From: an uncultured Bacilli bacterium
GTDB taxonomy: Bacteria > Bacillota_I > Bacilli_A > RF39 > UBA660
Direction of reading: 5' to 3'
NCBI GenBank assembly: GCA_934141245.1
Contig: CAKPCB010000002.1
Coordinates: 1-64,000, forward strand
Length of the DNA stretch: 64,000 bases
The notes under the pieces: model-generated
What the model saw: the letters and a program-made list of their open reading frames with translations, nothing else
Databases searched by the model: none
Told to the model about the DNA's origin: nothing
Position numbers and translations under genes: made by a program
Part shown: piece after piece, positions 8,693-17,340 of the stretch
Position numbering within the stretch: the stretch's first letter is position 1
Layout: each line of letters begins with the position of its first letter

Positions 8693-9177
8693 TGAAAAAG
8701 TATATTAACTTACTATTGTTTGGATTTATAACTTTTACATTTGGTCTTATTATATTTAACTTTGAGATAAACAAATTTTCTGTTGTAAATTATTTACCAA
8801 GCAATTTTCCAATGACCACTGATACTTTTGATATAGACTTAGAAAGCAATAAAGAATATATAATTTCAAAATTAAAATATAATGATAATATAATTGTAGA
8901 GAAAGTAGTAAATAATGATGTTTCAAATAAATTAATATTTGAAGTTCAACATTCTAAAACATCAACTTCATATTCTTCTGTTAAAATGTTGAATGACAAA
9001 GTCTTTATAACTTTTTATAATGATTTGTTTATAGATAAGGGTGATACTGATATAGTATTTGATATGCTTCTTAAAGGCTTAAAAGAGAAAAAATTGTATA
9101 ATTATAAATTATTAAAATATAGCAAAATTAAAGTAATTGGTAGTGAGGAGTCTTTAAATAAGATTGAAATAAAATAA
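8692..9177 (+). CDS. Hypothetical membrane-anchored protein
   Basis: 161 residues, ATG overlapping the preceding stop and preceded by GGAGGTAACAA. One N-terminal hydrophobic helix (about residues 5-24, after a Lys-Lys-Tyr start) anchors a domain of about 130 residues that should lie outside the membrane. No cysteine lipobox is present. No family is recognised. The gene is paired with the upstream multi-pass protein and followed at once by rnhB. Confidence 0.7.
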   Translation: MKKYINLLLFGFITFTFGLIIFNFEINKFSVVNYLPSNFPMTTDTFDIDLESNKEYIISKLKYNDNIIVEKVVNNDVSNKLIFEVQHSKTSTSYSSVKMLNDKVFITFYNDLFIDKGDTDIVFDMLLKGLKEKKLYNYKLLKYSKIKVIGSEESLNKIEIK

Positions 9178-9178
9178 C

Positions 9179-9814
9179 ATGGATGCACAAATAGATAATT
9201 TAAAATATGAAAAAGATTTATATAAAGAAGGATATTCACTTATTGCAGGTATAGATGAGGTTGGACGTGGTCCTCTTGTTGGACCAGTTGTAACTGCATG
9301 TGTTATATTACCTAAAAATTTTAAACTAGAGGGTTTAACGGATTCGAAGAAACTAAGTGAGAAAAAAAGAGAATACTTTTTTGATATTATAATGAAAGAA
9401 GCAATATCAGTTGGTATAGGTATTATTGATAATAATGTGATTGATGAAGTAAATATATATGAAGCTACTAAATTAGCGATGTATCAGGCAATAGATAATT
9501 CTAAAATAAAGCCGGACTTCGTATTAATAGATGCAATGAAGCTAGAGAATCTTGATATTCCATCTTTATCAATTATAAAAGGTGATCTAAAAAGTATTTC
9601 TATATCTGCTGCTAGTGTTATTGCTAAAGTAACTAGAGATAGAATGATGTATGAGTTAGATAAAAAATATCCTATGTATGGATTTTCTAGAAACAAAGGG
9701 TATCCTACTAAAGAACATGTTTCTGCAATAGAAAAATATGGTATAATCCTTGAGCACAGAAAAACGTTTAATCCAGTAAGTAAATATAAAAATAAAATAA
9801 ATGGAGGAGCATAA
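9179..9814 (+). CDS. rnhB: Ribonuclease HII
   Basis: 211 residues. The features GIDEVGRGPLVGPVV (first catalytic Asp and Glu), LTDSKKLSEKKRE, FVLIDAM (Asp) and GDLKSISISAASVIAKVTRD (Asp) supply the RNase HII active site in order. It cuts RNA in RNA-DNA hybrids and misincorporated ribonucleotides. No clear ribosome site lies before the ATG, one base after the previous stop, so translation is probably coupled. It overlaps the next start by one base. Confidence 0.95.
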   Translation: MDAQIDNLKYEKDLYKEGYSLIAGIDEVGRGPLVGPVVTACVILPKNFKLEGLTDSKKLSEKKREYFFDIIMKEAISVGIGIIDNNVIDEVNIYEATKLAMYQAIDNSKIKPDFVLIDAMKLENLDIPSLSIIKGDLKSISISAASVIAKVTRDRMMYELDKKYPMYGFSRNKGYPTKEHVSAIEKYGIILEHRKTFNPVSKYKNKINGGA

Positions 9815-10095
9815 TGAATATATCATTTAATAGTATAGAAGAATTATATAATAGAGTTGTTCCAGCTCTTAATTCTAAAGTAAATGAATTTAAGAGAAAC
9901 AATATCAATTATATAAAAGCAGAAGATATTTGGAATTTTTTGGTTGAATCAAGATGGAAAAATACTAAAGGACTTATGCTTTCTGATATTGTTGATGATA
10001 TTTTAAATACAGATAATAATAAAATTGATGAATATGTAAAAAATAAAATGAAAGATGTAAAAAGGGAAGCAGATTTTGATACTGAAATAATTTAA
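9814..10095 (+). CDS. ComN-like post-transcriptional regulator
   Basis: 93 residues, ATG after GGAGGAGC and overlapping the rnhB stop. The pattern RVVPALNSKVNEF, then AEDIWNFLVESRWK and LSDIVDDILN, matches the small family of B. subtilis ComN (YrzD), a cytosolic factor of about 98 residues known to affect comE mRNA localisation and use. comEA-comEC are present elsewhere in this window, which fits, but direct control is inference. rel starts 14 bases later. Confidence 0.75.
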   Translation: MNISFNSIEELYNRVVPALNSKVNEFKRNNINYIKAEDIWNFLVESRWKNTKGLMLSDIVDDILNTDNNKIDEYVKNKMKDVKREADFDTEII

Positions 10096-10109
10096 GAAGG
10101 TGATTTTTT

Positions 10110-12254
10110 ATGACTAAAAGCAATGAAAAGGCAAGTTTGGAAACATTAATCGAAAATGCTAGAAGTTATATTAAAGAAGAAGATTTAGATATAATAAAAG
10201 AAGCATATTATTATGCGGAAGCAAAGCATGATGGTCAGCTTAGAAAGAGTGGAGAAGAGTATATTGTTCATCCACTTTCTACCGCTATAATTCTTAGTGA
10301 AATATATGCTGATAAGGATACAATCTGCGCAGGACTTTTACATGATGTAATTGAAGATTGTGATACAACTAAACAAGATATCGCAGAACATTTTGGTGAT
10401 GAAATAGCTAGTTTAGTTGATGGTGTTACAAAAATAAGCAAAATTAGATTTTCGACTGAAAATGAAGCACTTATTGAATATTATAAAAAAATAATAGTTG
10501 GAATGAGTGAGGATGTAAGAGTAATAATAATTAAACTTGCTGATAGGCTTCATAATATGAGAACGCTTTGGGCTTTGTCATTAGAAAATCAAAAGAAAAT
10601 TGCTAAAGAGACATTGGAAATTTTGACACCAATTGCGCATCATTTGGGAATTTATAAAATAAAGAGTGAATTGGAAGATTTATCATTAAGATATTTAAAA
10701 CCAGATGTTTTCTATGATATTGCTGAAAAATTAAATAATACAAAATTAGAAAGAGATCAAGTTGTTGGTGATATGTTATCGACAGTTCAAGAGTTACTTA
10801 ATGCACATAATATACCACATCAAATAAAAGGTAGAAGTAAAAGTATATATAGTATATATAAAAAGCTTGGTAAAGGTAAAAAATTCAGTGATATATATGA
10901 TTTACTTGCACTAAGGGTTTTAGTTGATACAGAGCAAGAATGTTATTCTGCATTAGGTATTATACATTCTAAATATAGACCTATCCCTAAAAGATTTAAG
11001 GATTATATTGCTATGCCGAAACCAAACGGATATCAATCACTTCATACAACAGTGTTTGGAATAGATGGATATTTATTTGAAATTCAAATAAGAACTTATA
11101 GTATGGATGAGGTCGCCGAGAATGGTATAGCATCACATTGGGCTTATAAGGAAAATAAAACATTATCAGAGGGTGTTAGGACATCTACTGAAGCTAAACT
11201 TGAATTTTTTAAATCTATAATTGAATTAAATGATGAAAAAATGAGTAGTGAAGATTTTGTTAATAGTGTTAAAAACGAAATACTAAATAACAATATATAT
11301 GTTTTTACACCTAAAGGAGATGTGTTCGAGCTTCCAGAAGGATCTACTCCAATTGATTTTGCTTATAGAATACATACAAGAGTTGGTGAAACTACGACTG
11401 GAGCACTTGTTAATAATAATATGGTTCCATTAAGCTATAAGCTACAAAACAATGATATAGTTAAAATTATAACGAATAAAAACTCTCCAGGACCTTCAAA
11501 AGAGTGGCTAAATATTGTTGTTTCAACTCAGGCTAAAAATAAAATTAGAGCATTTTTTACTAAAAGTGAAAGAGAACACTATATAGAAAGAGGAAAAGAA
11601 TTCCTTGAAAAGGAAATGAGAAAACAAAAAATAGTGTTTAGTGAATTTTTAACAGATGAAAACATTGATAAAATAATTAAGACACTAAAACTTATTGATT
11701 TAGAAGAGTTATATTTATCTATTGGAAATGGAAAGTATAGTGCAAGTTATATAATTGATATTATAGAGGGAAAAGAACAAAGCACAGTTGAAAAACCAAA
11801 ACATATTATAATCAGTTCTGACAATAATGTTATTGTAGAGGGAATAGACAAGGTTAAGGTTAATTTAGCTAACTGTTGCAATCCTATACCAAATGATGAA
11901 ATAATAGGATATATAACTAAGGGCAATGGCATTAGTGTTCATAGAAAATCTTGCCATAATTTGGAATATTTGGATAACAGAATGATTAATGTTAAATGGA
12001 ATGATGTTATAACAGGGAAGTTTTTGACTGCAGTAGTTATATATTGTGATTTTAATGATAAAGCAATGGCTGAGATAATTCACAAAGCCTCTTTAATAGG
12101 AGTAAATGTTGATACAATTAAAACAGTTAATAGAACGGATGTTATAACATATGAGGTTGACTTATATGTTACAGGGTTAGAACAATTAAATAAATTTATT
12201 AGTGAATTATTAAAATTAACATATGTATCAAATGTAGTGAGGTTTATGCGATGA
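10110..12254 (+). CDS. rel: Bifunctional (p)ppGpp synthetase/hydrolase Rel
   Basis: 714 residues, ATG after GAAGGTGAT. Order: HD hydrolase domain (HPLSTAIILSE, GLLHDVIEDC, KLADRLHNMR), synthetase domain (GRSKSIYSIYKKL, YDLLALRV, KPNGYQSLHT, EIQIRT), TGS domain (VFTPKGDVFELPEGSTPIDF), a zinc-finger-type stretch with CCNPIP and H-x-CHN, and a C-terminal ACT domain. Both catalytic domains keep their key residues, so the protein should make and degrade the alarmone in the stringent response. Usual length is about 730. Its end overlaps dtd by 4 bases. Confidence 0.97.
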   Translation: MTKSNEKASLETLIENARSYIKEEDLDIIKEAYYYAEAKHDGQLRKSGEEYIVHPLSTAIILSEIYADKDTICAGLLHDVIEDCDTTKQDIAEHFGDEIASLVDGVTKISKIRFSTENEALIEYYKKIIVGMSEDVRVIIIKLADRLHNMRTLWALSLENQKKIAKETLEILTPIAHHLGIYKIKSELEDLSLRYLKPDVFYDIAEKLNNTKLERDQVVGDMLSTVQELLNAHNIPHQIKGRSKSIYSIYKKLGKGKKFSDIYDLLALRVLVDTEQECYSALGIIHSKYRPIPKRFKDYIAMPKPNGYQSLHTTVFGIDGYLFEIQIRTYSMDEVAENGIASHWAYKENKTLSEGVRTSTEAKLEFFKSIIELNDEKMSSEDFVNSVKNEILNNNIYVFTPKGDVFELPEGSTPIDFAYRIHTRVGETTTGALVNNNMVPLSYKLQNNDIVKIITNKNSPGPSKEWLNIVVSTQAKNKIRAFFTKSEREHYIERGKEFLEKEMRKQKIVFSEFLTDENIDKIIKTLKLIDLEELYLSIGNGKYSASYIIDIIEGKEQSTVEKPKHIIISSDNNVIVEGIDKVKVNLANCCNPIPNDEIIGYITKGNGISVHRKSCHNLEYLDNRMINVKWNDVITGKFLTAVVIYCDFNDKAMAEIIHKASLIGVNVDTIKTVNRTDVITYEVDLYVTGLEQLNKFISELLKLTYVSNVVRFMR

Positions 12255-12685
12255 GGGTTATAGTTCAAAGAAGCAAAAGTTCAAGTGTTTCTGTAGATGG
12301 AAATATAATTGGCAATATTGATAAAGGCATGGTATTATTAGTTGGGTTTACTAATACAGATACTTCAGACACTATTGATTATATGGTAAAAAAGATTCTT
12401 GGATTAAGAATATTTGATGATGAAAATGGTGTTATGAATAAAAACATATTGGATTATGGTGGCAGTATATTATCTATTTCACAATTTACATTGTATGCTG
12501 ATACATCCAAAGGTAATAGACCTAGTTATATTAAGGCACTTAATGGCAAGGAAGCTATAGTTTTATACGACGAATTTAACTCTAAATTGCAAGAAAAATT
12601 ACACGTTGAAACTGGTAAATTTGGAGCAGAAATGCTTGTTAATATTCAAAATGATGGACCCGTTACAATTACTTTAGAAAGGTAG
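12251..12685 (+). CDS. dtd: D-aminoacyl-tRNA deacylase
   Basis: 144 residues, the normal size. It has SQFTLYAD and the C-terminal NDGPVTI (the family's GP-containing motif), the two active-site signatures of DTD, which frees tRNA from D-amino acids and from glycine wrongly charged on tRNA-Ala. The ATG overlaps the rel stop (ATGA). The rel-dtd order is common in Firmicutes. Confidence 0.95.
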   Translation: MRVIVQRSKSSSVSVDGNIIGNIDKGMVLLVGFTNTDTSDTIDYMVKKILGLRIFDDENGVMNKNILDYGGSILSISQFTLYADTSKGNRPSYIKALNGKEAIVLYDEFNSKLQEKLHVETGKFGAEMLVNIQNDGPVTITLER

Positions 12686-12694
12686 GCTAGTATT

Positions 12695-13744
12695 ATGTTT
12701 AAGAATAAACTAAATTATAAATTGTTAAATATACTTATTCTTGTTGTTATAATAGCAATTGGTTTTGAAACCTTTCCTATATGGGGAGGAATATTAAATA
12801 CTATATTTAATATATTACTTCCTTTTGCTATTTCTTTTGCAATTGCATATTCTCTATATCCGTGTGTTAGAAAACTACAAGAGAAGGGTGTTAGAAAGTC
12901 AATTGCAACTTTAATGGTTGTTGTTGCGGTATTATGTATAATAGTGGTGTTATTTTCAATAACAATTCCACTTGTATATGAACAACTTATATCACTTTCT
13001 AAAACAATTGGTGATGTTTTTACTGATGTGTCTAGTAAATTTGAAATTAATCTTGGCAGTTTTCAGGATACAATTAATTCATCACTTAATAAGATTATAG
13101 CTGATTTAGGTAGTTATGTTTCTAATGGAACGGTAAGCTTTATATCAAAATCAATTAGCTTTATTACTAATTCAATAATAGTTATTATAGTATCTATATA
13201 TCTTTTATCAGATATGGATAAGATTAGAACTAGAGTAAAATTGATATTAAAGAGAATAAATAAAAGAGCATTTTTATATGTTAAAGCTGTTGATAATGAA
13301 TTAGAAAATTATCTTTTAGGATTAGTTATATTTATGCTTATTCAACTATTTGAATACAGTCTACTATTTTTTATAGTTGGACATCCAAACTGGTTATTGC
13401 TTGGAATACTTGCATCTCTTACTACTGTTGTTCCATACTTTGGTGGATTAGTTACAAATATAATAGCAGTAATATTAGCATCTGTAATATCACCAAAACT
13501 TTTCATAGCAACTATGATAATCTGTTTGGTATTTCCAAATATCGATGGCTATATTATTTCACCTAAAGTATATGGAAAAACAAATGATATAAATCCAATT
13601 TGGTCTATATTTGCTGTATTTGCCGGTGGTGCATTATATGGATTCTTGGGTATTGTAATTGCACTTCCATTGTATATCGTTCTTAAATGTACATATAAGT
13701 TTTTTAAGAAGGATATATATGGGAAAATAGATGATGTTTTATAA
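12695..13744 (+). CDS. AI-2E/PerM-family membrane permease
   Basis: 349 residues with about eight hydrophobic segments: a paired N-terminal hairpin, a soluble linker near residues 105-150, and a long C-terminal hydrophobic block. Matching features are FWPIWG-like FETFPIWGGI at the start, WLLLGILASLTTVVPYFGG and FAGGALYGFLGIVIALPLY, characteristic of the AI-2E exporter/PerM family. Substrates of this family are diverse and cannot be told here. Start ATG after AAAGGTAGGC, 9 bases after dtd. Confidence 0.85.
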   Translation: MFKNKLNYKLLNILILVVIIAIGFETFPIWGGILNTIFNILLPFAISFAIAYSLYPCVRKLQEKGVRKSIATLMVVVAVLCIIVVLFSITIPLVYEQLISLSKTIGDVFTDVSSKFEINLGSFQDTINSSLNKIIADLGSYVSNGTVSFISKSISFITNSIIVIIVSIYLLSDMDKIRTRVKLILKRINKRAFLYVKAVDNELENYLLGLVIFMLIQLFEYSLLFFIVGHPNWLLLGILASLTTVVPYFGGLVTNIIAVILASVISPKLFIATMIICLVFPNIDGYIISPKVYGKTNDINPIWSIFAVFAGGALYGFLGIVIALPLYIVLKCTYKFFKKDIYGKIDDVL

Positions 13745-13775
13745 ATAAGTATTGTAAAACTAAAATTTTAATGTT

Positions 13776-13811
13776 AAAATAACAATATGTTTTGACAAAT
13801 ATTGTTATTTT
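13776..13811 (+). terminator. Long AT-rich hairpin abutting the tRNA gene
   Basis: AAAATAACAATAT (13776-13788) and ATATTGTTATTTT (13799-13811) form a perfect 13-bp inverted repeat with a 10-base loop. It ends in four T's directly before the first tRNA base. It may terminate the upstream operon or be part of the tRNA leader. A TTGACA in the loop lacks a -10 at proper distance. Confidence 0.55.
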
Positions 13812-13888
13812 GGCCAGTTGGTGAAGTGGCTTAACACATCGCCCTCTCAAGGCGAGATTCACGGGTCCGAATCCCGTACTGGTCACCA
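13812..13888 (+). tRNA. tRNA-Glu, anticodon CUC
   Basis: Acceptor arms GGCCAGT and ACTGGTC pair over 7 bp, followed by discriminator A and an encoded CCA. The D arm is GTG/CAC, as is usual for tRNA-Glu. The anticodon stem is TCGCC/GGCGA with loop CTCTCAA, so the anticodon is CTC and reads GAG. The T arm is ACGGG/CCCGT with loop TCCGAAT; position 55, almost always T (pseudouridine), is C here. Most AT-rich Firmicutes rely on a UUC anticodon. A T-tailed hairpin follows. Confidence 0.9.
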
Positions 13889-13899
13889 TATAGTTATAT

Positions 13900-13931
13900 A
13901 ACCCTTAATTTTTTAAGGGTTTTTATTTTTT
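13900..13931 (+). terminator. Intrinsic terminator after tRNA-Glu
   Basis: AACCCTTAA (13900-13908), loop TTTT, TTAAGGGTT (13913-13921), then TTTATTTTTT. Confidence 0.9.
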
Positions 13932-14056
13932 AAGTAAAAATTTTCACTTCTTTTTATAAATTTCTAATAAATTGACTATTGGTTTTTGGAATGTTGAAAT
14001 CGGTCGCAGTGAATAATACAATCTTGTAAATATTTGTAAATTTACAATCAATTTAA

Positions 14057-14085
14057 TTGATTATTATTAGTTAAAATGTTATATT
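14057..14085 (+). promoter_or_regulatory. Sigma-A type promoter
   Basis: TTGATT (14057-14062), 17-base spacer, TATATT (14080-14085), about 30 bases upstream of the gene at 14118. Confidence 0.5.
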
Positions 14086-14117
14086 ATATTTGAATATATA
14101 GGATATGGGGAGATTTT

Positions 14118-14756
14118 ATGAGCGAATTACAAAGAAATGTTGATAGACAAGCACAAGAAGCATTGACAGATATAGATGAATGGTTCAATACTCTTGTACC
14201 AAATGCTACACAAAAGAGCACAAAAAAAGAAATAATAAAATATAATAAGGAAAAAAAGCAGATATCTTCAAAGATGGTTGCTATTGGTGTTGCAGTAGCA
14301 ATTGCTGTTGGTGGAATTGCATATGGTGCAGCAAGTAAAATAAAAACAACAATTGATACTAATGAATTTAATAATCAAATATCATCATACATTGATCAAA
14401 ATTATACTGGTATGGTTCAACCATATAGAACTGAAGATATGCAACATTACTTTTATAATACAGATGAAATAGCAGGTAAAATTGTAGAATGTGAAGATAT
14501 CGATGAAGCGATATATGCTGCATGGTATGAAATGGATGCTAATAAAGAAAAAAATATGGATAATGTTATGATATGCTTGAAAAATATTTTGAGTGAGGAT
14601 CAAAAAAAGGACATTCCATTATCATTTTCTTCTTATGTTATTGGACTAGGTTATACTGATGATGAAGGAAAAGCAAACTACGAAAGTTACAGTGCTGCTA
14701 TGAAAGAAGAAATTGCTAATAAAGCTGGTATAAAACCTGCCGGTATAGGAAAGTAG
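14118..14756 (+). CDS. Hypothetical single-pass membrane protein
   Basis: 212 residues, ATG after GGGGAGATTT. Residues 1-50 are charged and look cytosolic, a Gly/Ala/Val-rich membrane helix covers about residues 53-74 (VAIGVAVAIAVGGIAYGAA), and about 135 acidic residues follow outside. No family is recognised. It sits 7 bases before a small soluble protein, with a terminator after the pair. Confidence 0.7.
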   Translation: MSELQRNVDRQAQEALTDIDEWFNTLVPNATQKSTKKEIIKYNKEKKQISSKMVAIGVAVAIAVGGIAYGAASKIKTTIDTNEFNNQISSYIDQNYTGMVQPYRTEDMQHYFYNTDEIAGKIVECEDIDEAIYAAWYEMDANKEKNMDNVMICLKNILSEDQKKDIPLSFSSYVIGLGYTDDEGKANYESYSAAMKEEIANKAGIKPAGIGK

Positions 14757-14763
14757 GTAAAAT

Positions 14764-14997
14764 ATGGTAGATATGAATGTTATAAAAATAGATGGTGATG
14801 AATATATAATACTTGATGAAATAAAAAATGGAAAAGCCATGTATATATATCTTTCAAACTCTAATAATCCAAAAGACTTTTTTGTAAGAAAGGTTCTTGA
14901 AGATAATAAAGAAGAATTGGTAAATTTAGATAATCAAGATGAGTTTGCACTTTCAATGAAATTGTTTAATGATAAACATGGAAAAGACTTTTTATAA
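14764..14997 (+). CDS. Small conserved protein, DUF1292-like
   Basis: 77 residues. The pattern of short acidic beta strands (EYIILDEI-NGK-MYIYLS), then FFVRKVLED and an acidic EFALSMKLF helix, resembles the small DUF1292/YrzB-like proteins of Firmicutes, whose function is unknown. That likeness is from memory of the family's shape and is not firm. The start has AGTAGGTAAA ahead. The last codons are part of the terminator hairpin. Confidence 0.6.
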   Translation: MVDMNVIKIDGDEYIILDEIKNGKAMYIYLSNSNNPKDFFVRKVLEDNKEELVNLDNQDEFALSMKLFNDKHGKDFL

Positions 14998-15007
14998 AGT
15001 CTTTTTT
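14982..15007 (+). terminator. Intrinsic terminator overlapping a stop codon
   Basis: AAAGACTT (14983-14990) pairs with AAGTCTTT, with a 6-base AT loop, then T's. The 5' arm lies in the last codons of the small gene. Confidence 0.75.
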
Positions 15008-15058
15008 GCTAGACATAAAAAAACACTATTGTTATAATATTGTTTAGAGGTGGAAGTA

Positions 15059-15817
15059 ATGAATATTGACAACGAAATTGAATTGGTAAAATTATTGGGA
15101 TATAATACAGTTAAGATAACTGATAAATATTATGGGATAGTTAATGATAAAAATGAATTTAAGGGCAATATAATTTGTGATAATAACCTAATTAGTATTG
15201 CTATTTCAGATGAAGAGCATGATATTACAATAAATGGAATAAAAAATACAAAATATAATCCAGAACAATATTATTTATATGTAAGTAAATGTGGCAAAGT
15301 GTATAAAATGAGTTTTAATTTTAGTAAAATGAAAGGTATATCACTAAAAGCACTAGATAACTCAGATCAAGTCTTGATAAAAACAGACGGTAAATGCTTT
15401 TTTGCATCTATATCTAGATTAGACGATAAAAAAGAAGTTTGGTACACAACAAGTGATTCTGATAAATTTGATAACAAATTTAAAATATATTCAACTAATT
15501 TAGAAGAGATAAATAATTATGAAACTATAAGAAAAAGCAAAAAAGTATATTTTCAAGATGAATCATTATTTGATTCGACGATCCTTTTTAAAATAAATGA
15601 AAGTACTTGCTCTAGAGAACTTTTGGATTATGACGTAAACAAAGCATTAAAAATAAATAGAACAGGTTATACAATTTATAAGGAAGTAGAAGATTACTTA
15701 TCAAAAATTTTAAAATTACAAGAATTAGATGCATTCTTATTTGGTGAAATACCTGTTATTGGTGATATTAATTTATTAACTAATGAAGCTGTAAAGAGTA
15801 AGGTAAAAAAGAAATGA
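15059..15817 (+). CDS. Hypothetical protein coupled to an OGG-type glycosylase
   Basis: 252 residues from the ATG at 15059, 5 bases after GAGGTGGA; the GTG at 15050 is within that site. Soluble, with a mixed alpha/beta look and no signal peptide. No motif is recognised. It overlaps the glycosylase gene by 4 bases (ATGA), so the two are translationally coupled; a role beside base-excision repair is only a guess from this. Confidence 0.7.
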   Translation: MNIDNEIELVKLLGYNTVKITDKYYGIVNDKNEFKGNIICDNNLISIAISDEEHDITINGIKNTKYNPEQYYLYVSKCGKVYKMSFNFSKMKGISLKALDNSDQVLIKTDGKCFFASISRLDDKKEVWYTTSDSDKFDNKFKIYSTNLEEINNYETIRKSKKVYFQDESLFDSTILFKINESTCSRELLDYDVNKALKINRTGYTIYKEVEDYLSKILKLQELDAFLFGEIPVIGDINLLTNEAVKSKVKKK

Positions 15818-16647
15818 TTAAAATAAGTAATATTAAAAATTTTAATTTAGATGAGACCGTAACATGTGGTCAAATATTTAGATATACTAAAGAGAATGAA
15901 TGGTATATTATAATATTACAAGATAGGGTAATTAAAGTTTCATATAAGGATAACACTTTGTTTGCAGATTCTAATAAACAAGATGATTTAGAAAATATTA
16001 TTATGAAATATTTTGATTTATATAGGAATTATGAAGAGATAAATAAATATATTTGTAATAATGACAAAAACATGGAGATATTTGCTAAACAATGTCAAGG
16101 ATTAAAAATGATTAATTCTTATCCATTTGAGACATTTATTTCATACATAATATCTGCTAATAATAGTGTTCCATCTATAAAAAAATCAGTTGATAAAATA
16201 TCACAAAGATATGGTGAAAAAGTTGAATTTGAAGGAAAAGATTATTATTTGTTTCCAACTCCTATGCAATTAAAAAATGTGAGTATAGCTGATTATAGAG
16301 AATGTAGTATTGGTTTTAGAGATAAATATATATATAATATTGTTCAAAAAATAAATAGTGATAGTAAATATTTAGATAACTTAAATAGTATTTCTACTGA
16401 TGAAGCATTTGAAATATTATTATCTGAAAATGGTATTGGACCAAAAGTTGCTAGTTGTATCCTTTTATTTGCATATCAAAAGCTTGATGTTTTTCCTGTT
16501 GACACTTGGGTAAAGAAAATAATGCTGGAAAACTATAACATAAGTGGTGAGAAAAATATAATAAAGAAAGCTAAAGAATTATACGGTGAATACTCAGCAA
16601 TTGCGATACAATATATGTTTCATTATTCGAGAAATAAAAGAAAATAA
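15814..16647 (+). CDS. ogg: 8-oxoguanine DNA glycosylase, OGG family
   Basis: 277 residues. The N-terminal OGG domain (FNLDETVTCGQIFRY, then DNTLF) precedes the HhH-GPD core with FETFISYIISANNSVPSIKK, the hairpin GIGPKVASCILLF and VFPVDTWVKKIM. The last holds the catalytic Asp about 20 residues after the hairpin; a Lys (K in GPKVAS) is placed as in OGG1 glycosylase/lyases. It removes 8-oxoG from DNA. No iron-sulfur cysteine cluster follows, as expected for OGG rather than Nth/MutY. Confidence 0.85.
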   Translation: MIKISNIKNFNLDETVTCGQIFRYTKENEWYIIILQDRVIKVSYKDNTLFADSNKQDDLENIIMKYFDLYRNYEEINKYICNNDKNMEIFAKQCQGLKMINSYPFETFISYIISANNSVPSIKKSVDKISQRYGEKVEFEGKDYYLFPTPMQLKNVSIADYRECSIGFRDKYIYNIVQKINSDSKYLDNLNSISTDEAFEILLSENGIGPKVASCILLFAYQKLDVFPVDTWVKKIMLENYNISGEKNIIKKAKELYGEYSAIAIQYMFHYSRNKRK

Positions 16648-16706
16648 ATAAAATATTTAAAAATAAAATAAAATGTAGTAAAATATATTTAAGGAGAGAT
16701 TAATTG

Positions 16707-17252
16707 ATGGAAAATGAAATATTAAACGTTACAGAAGATAAAATGAAGAAAGCACTAGATGTAACTGAAAAAAAATTTACATCAGTAAGAGCAGGAAGAG
16801 CAAATCCAGCTACACTTGATGGAGTAATGGTATCATACTATGGCGTTTTAACACCACTTAAGCAATTGGCTACAATATCGGTTCCAGAAGCTAGACAATT
16901 ACAAATTAAACCATTTGATAGAAGTTGTTTATCTGCTATAGAGAAGGCAATTTATGATTCAGATTTAGGATATACACCAAATAATGATGGTGAAACAATT
17001 AGAATTGTTATTCCAATGCTTACTGAGGATAGAAGAGTTGAGCTTACTAAACAAGTTAAGGTTATGGCTGAAGAAGGAAGAGTTGCAATTAGAAATATAA
17101 GAAGAGAAGCTATTGAGGAAATAAAAAAGTTAGAACTTCCTGAAGATATTCAAAAACACCAAGATAATGAAATACAAACTCTTGTAAATGAATATAATAA
17201 AAAGATAGATGAAAAGTTAAAACAAAAAGAAGAAGAACTATTGACTGTATAG
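16707..17252 (+). CDS. frr: Ribosome recycling factor
   Basis: 181 residues from the ATG at 16707 after AAGGAGAG; an in-frame TTG at 16704 is a less likely start. FTSVRAGRANPATLDGVMV, SVPEARQLQIKPFD, PMLTEDRRVELTKQVK and KKLELPEDIQKHQDNEIQ cover the three-helix bundle and hinge of RRF. It acts with EF-G to split post-termination ribosomes. The common upstream neighbour pyrH and downstream uppS-cdsA are absent. A short GACT/AGTC hairpin with seven T's (17243-17261) overlaps the stop. Confidence 0.97.
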   Translation: MENEILNVTEDKMKKALDVTEKKFTSVRAGRANPATLDGVMVSYYGVLTPLKQLATISVPEARQLQIKPFDRSCLSAIEKAIYDSDLGYTPNNDGETIRIVIPMLTEDRRVELTKQVKVMAEEGRVAIRNIRREAIEEIKKLELPEDIQKHQDNEIQTLVNEYNKKIDEKLKQKEEELLTV

Positions 17253-17262
17253 TCTTTTTTTC

Positions 17263-17297
17263 TTGCTAAGATAAAACTGTTGTTATATAATAACAAA
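17263..17297 (+). promoter_or_regulatory. Promoter with a dyad over its -10
   Basis: TTGCTA (17263-17268), 18-base spacer, TATAAT (17287-17292). The -10 is inside a perfect inverted repeat, TTGTTAT-ATA-ATAACAA (17281-17297), a possible operator for the paralog pair that follows. Confidence 0.5.
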
Positions 17298-17340
17298 CGC
17301 GACTACATATTTAGTATGGCAATTTGAAGAGGTGATTAGA

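Noticed and set aside
13792..13797. TTGACA as -35 for tRNA-Glu
   Set aside because: It lies in a hairpin loop, and a -10 at proper spacing would be inside the tRNA gene, where none is seen.
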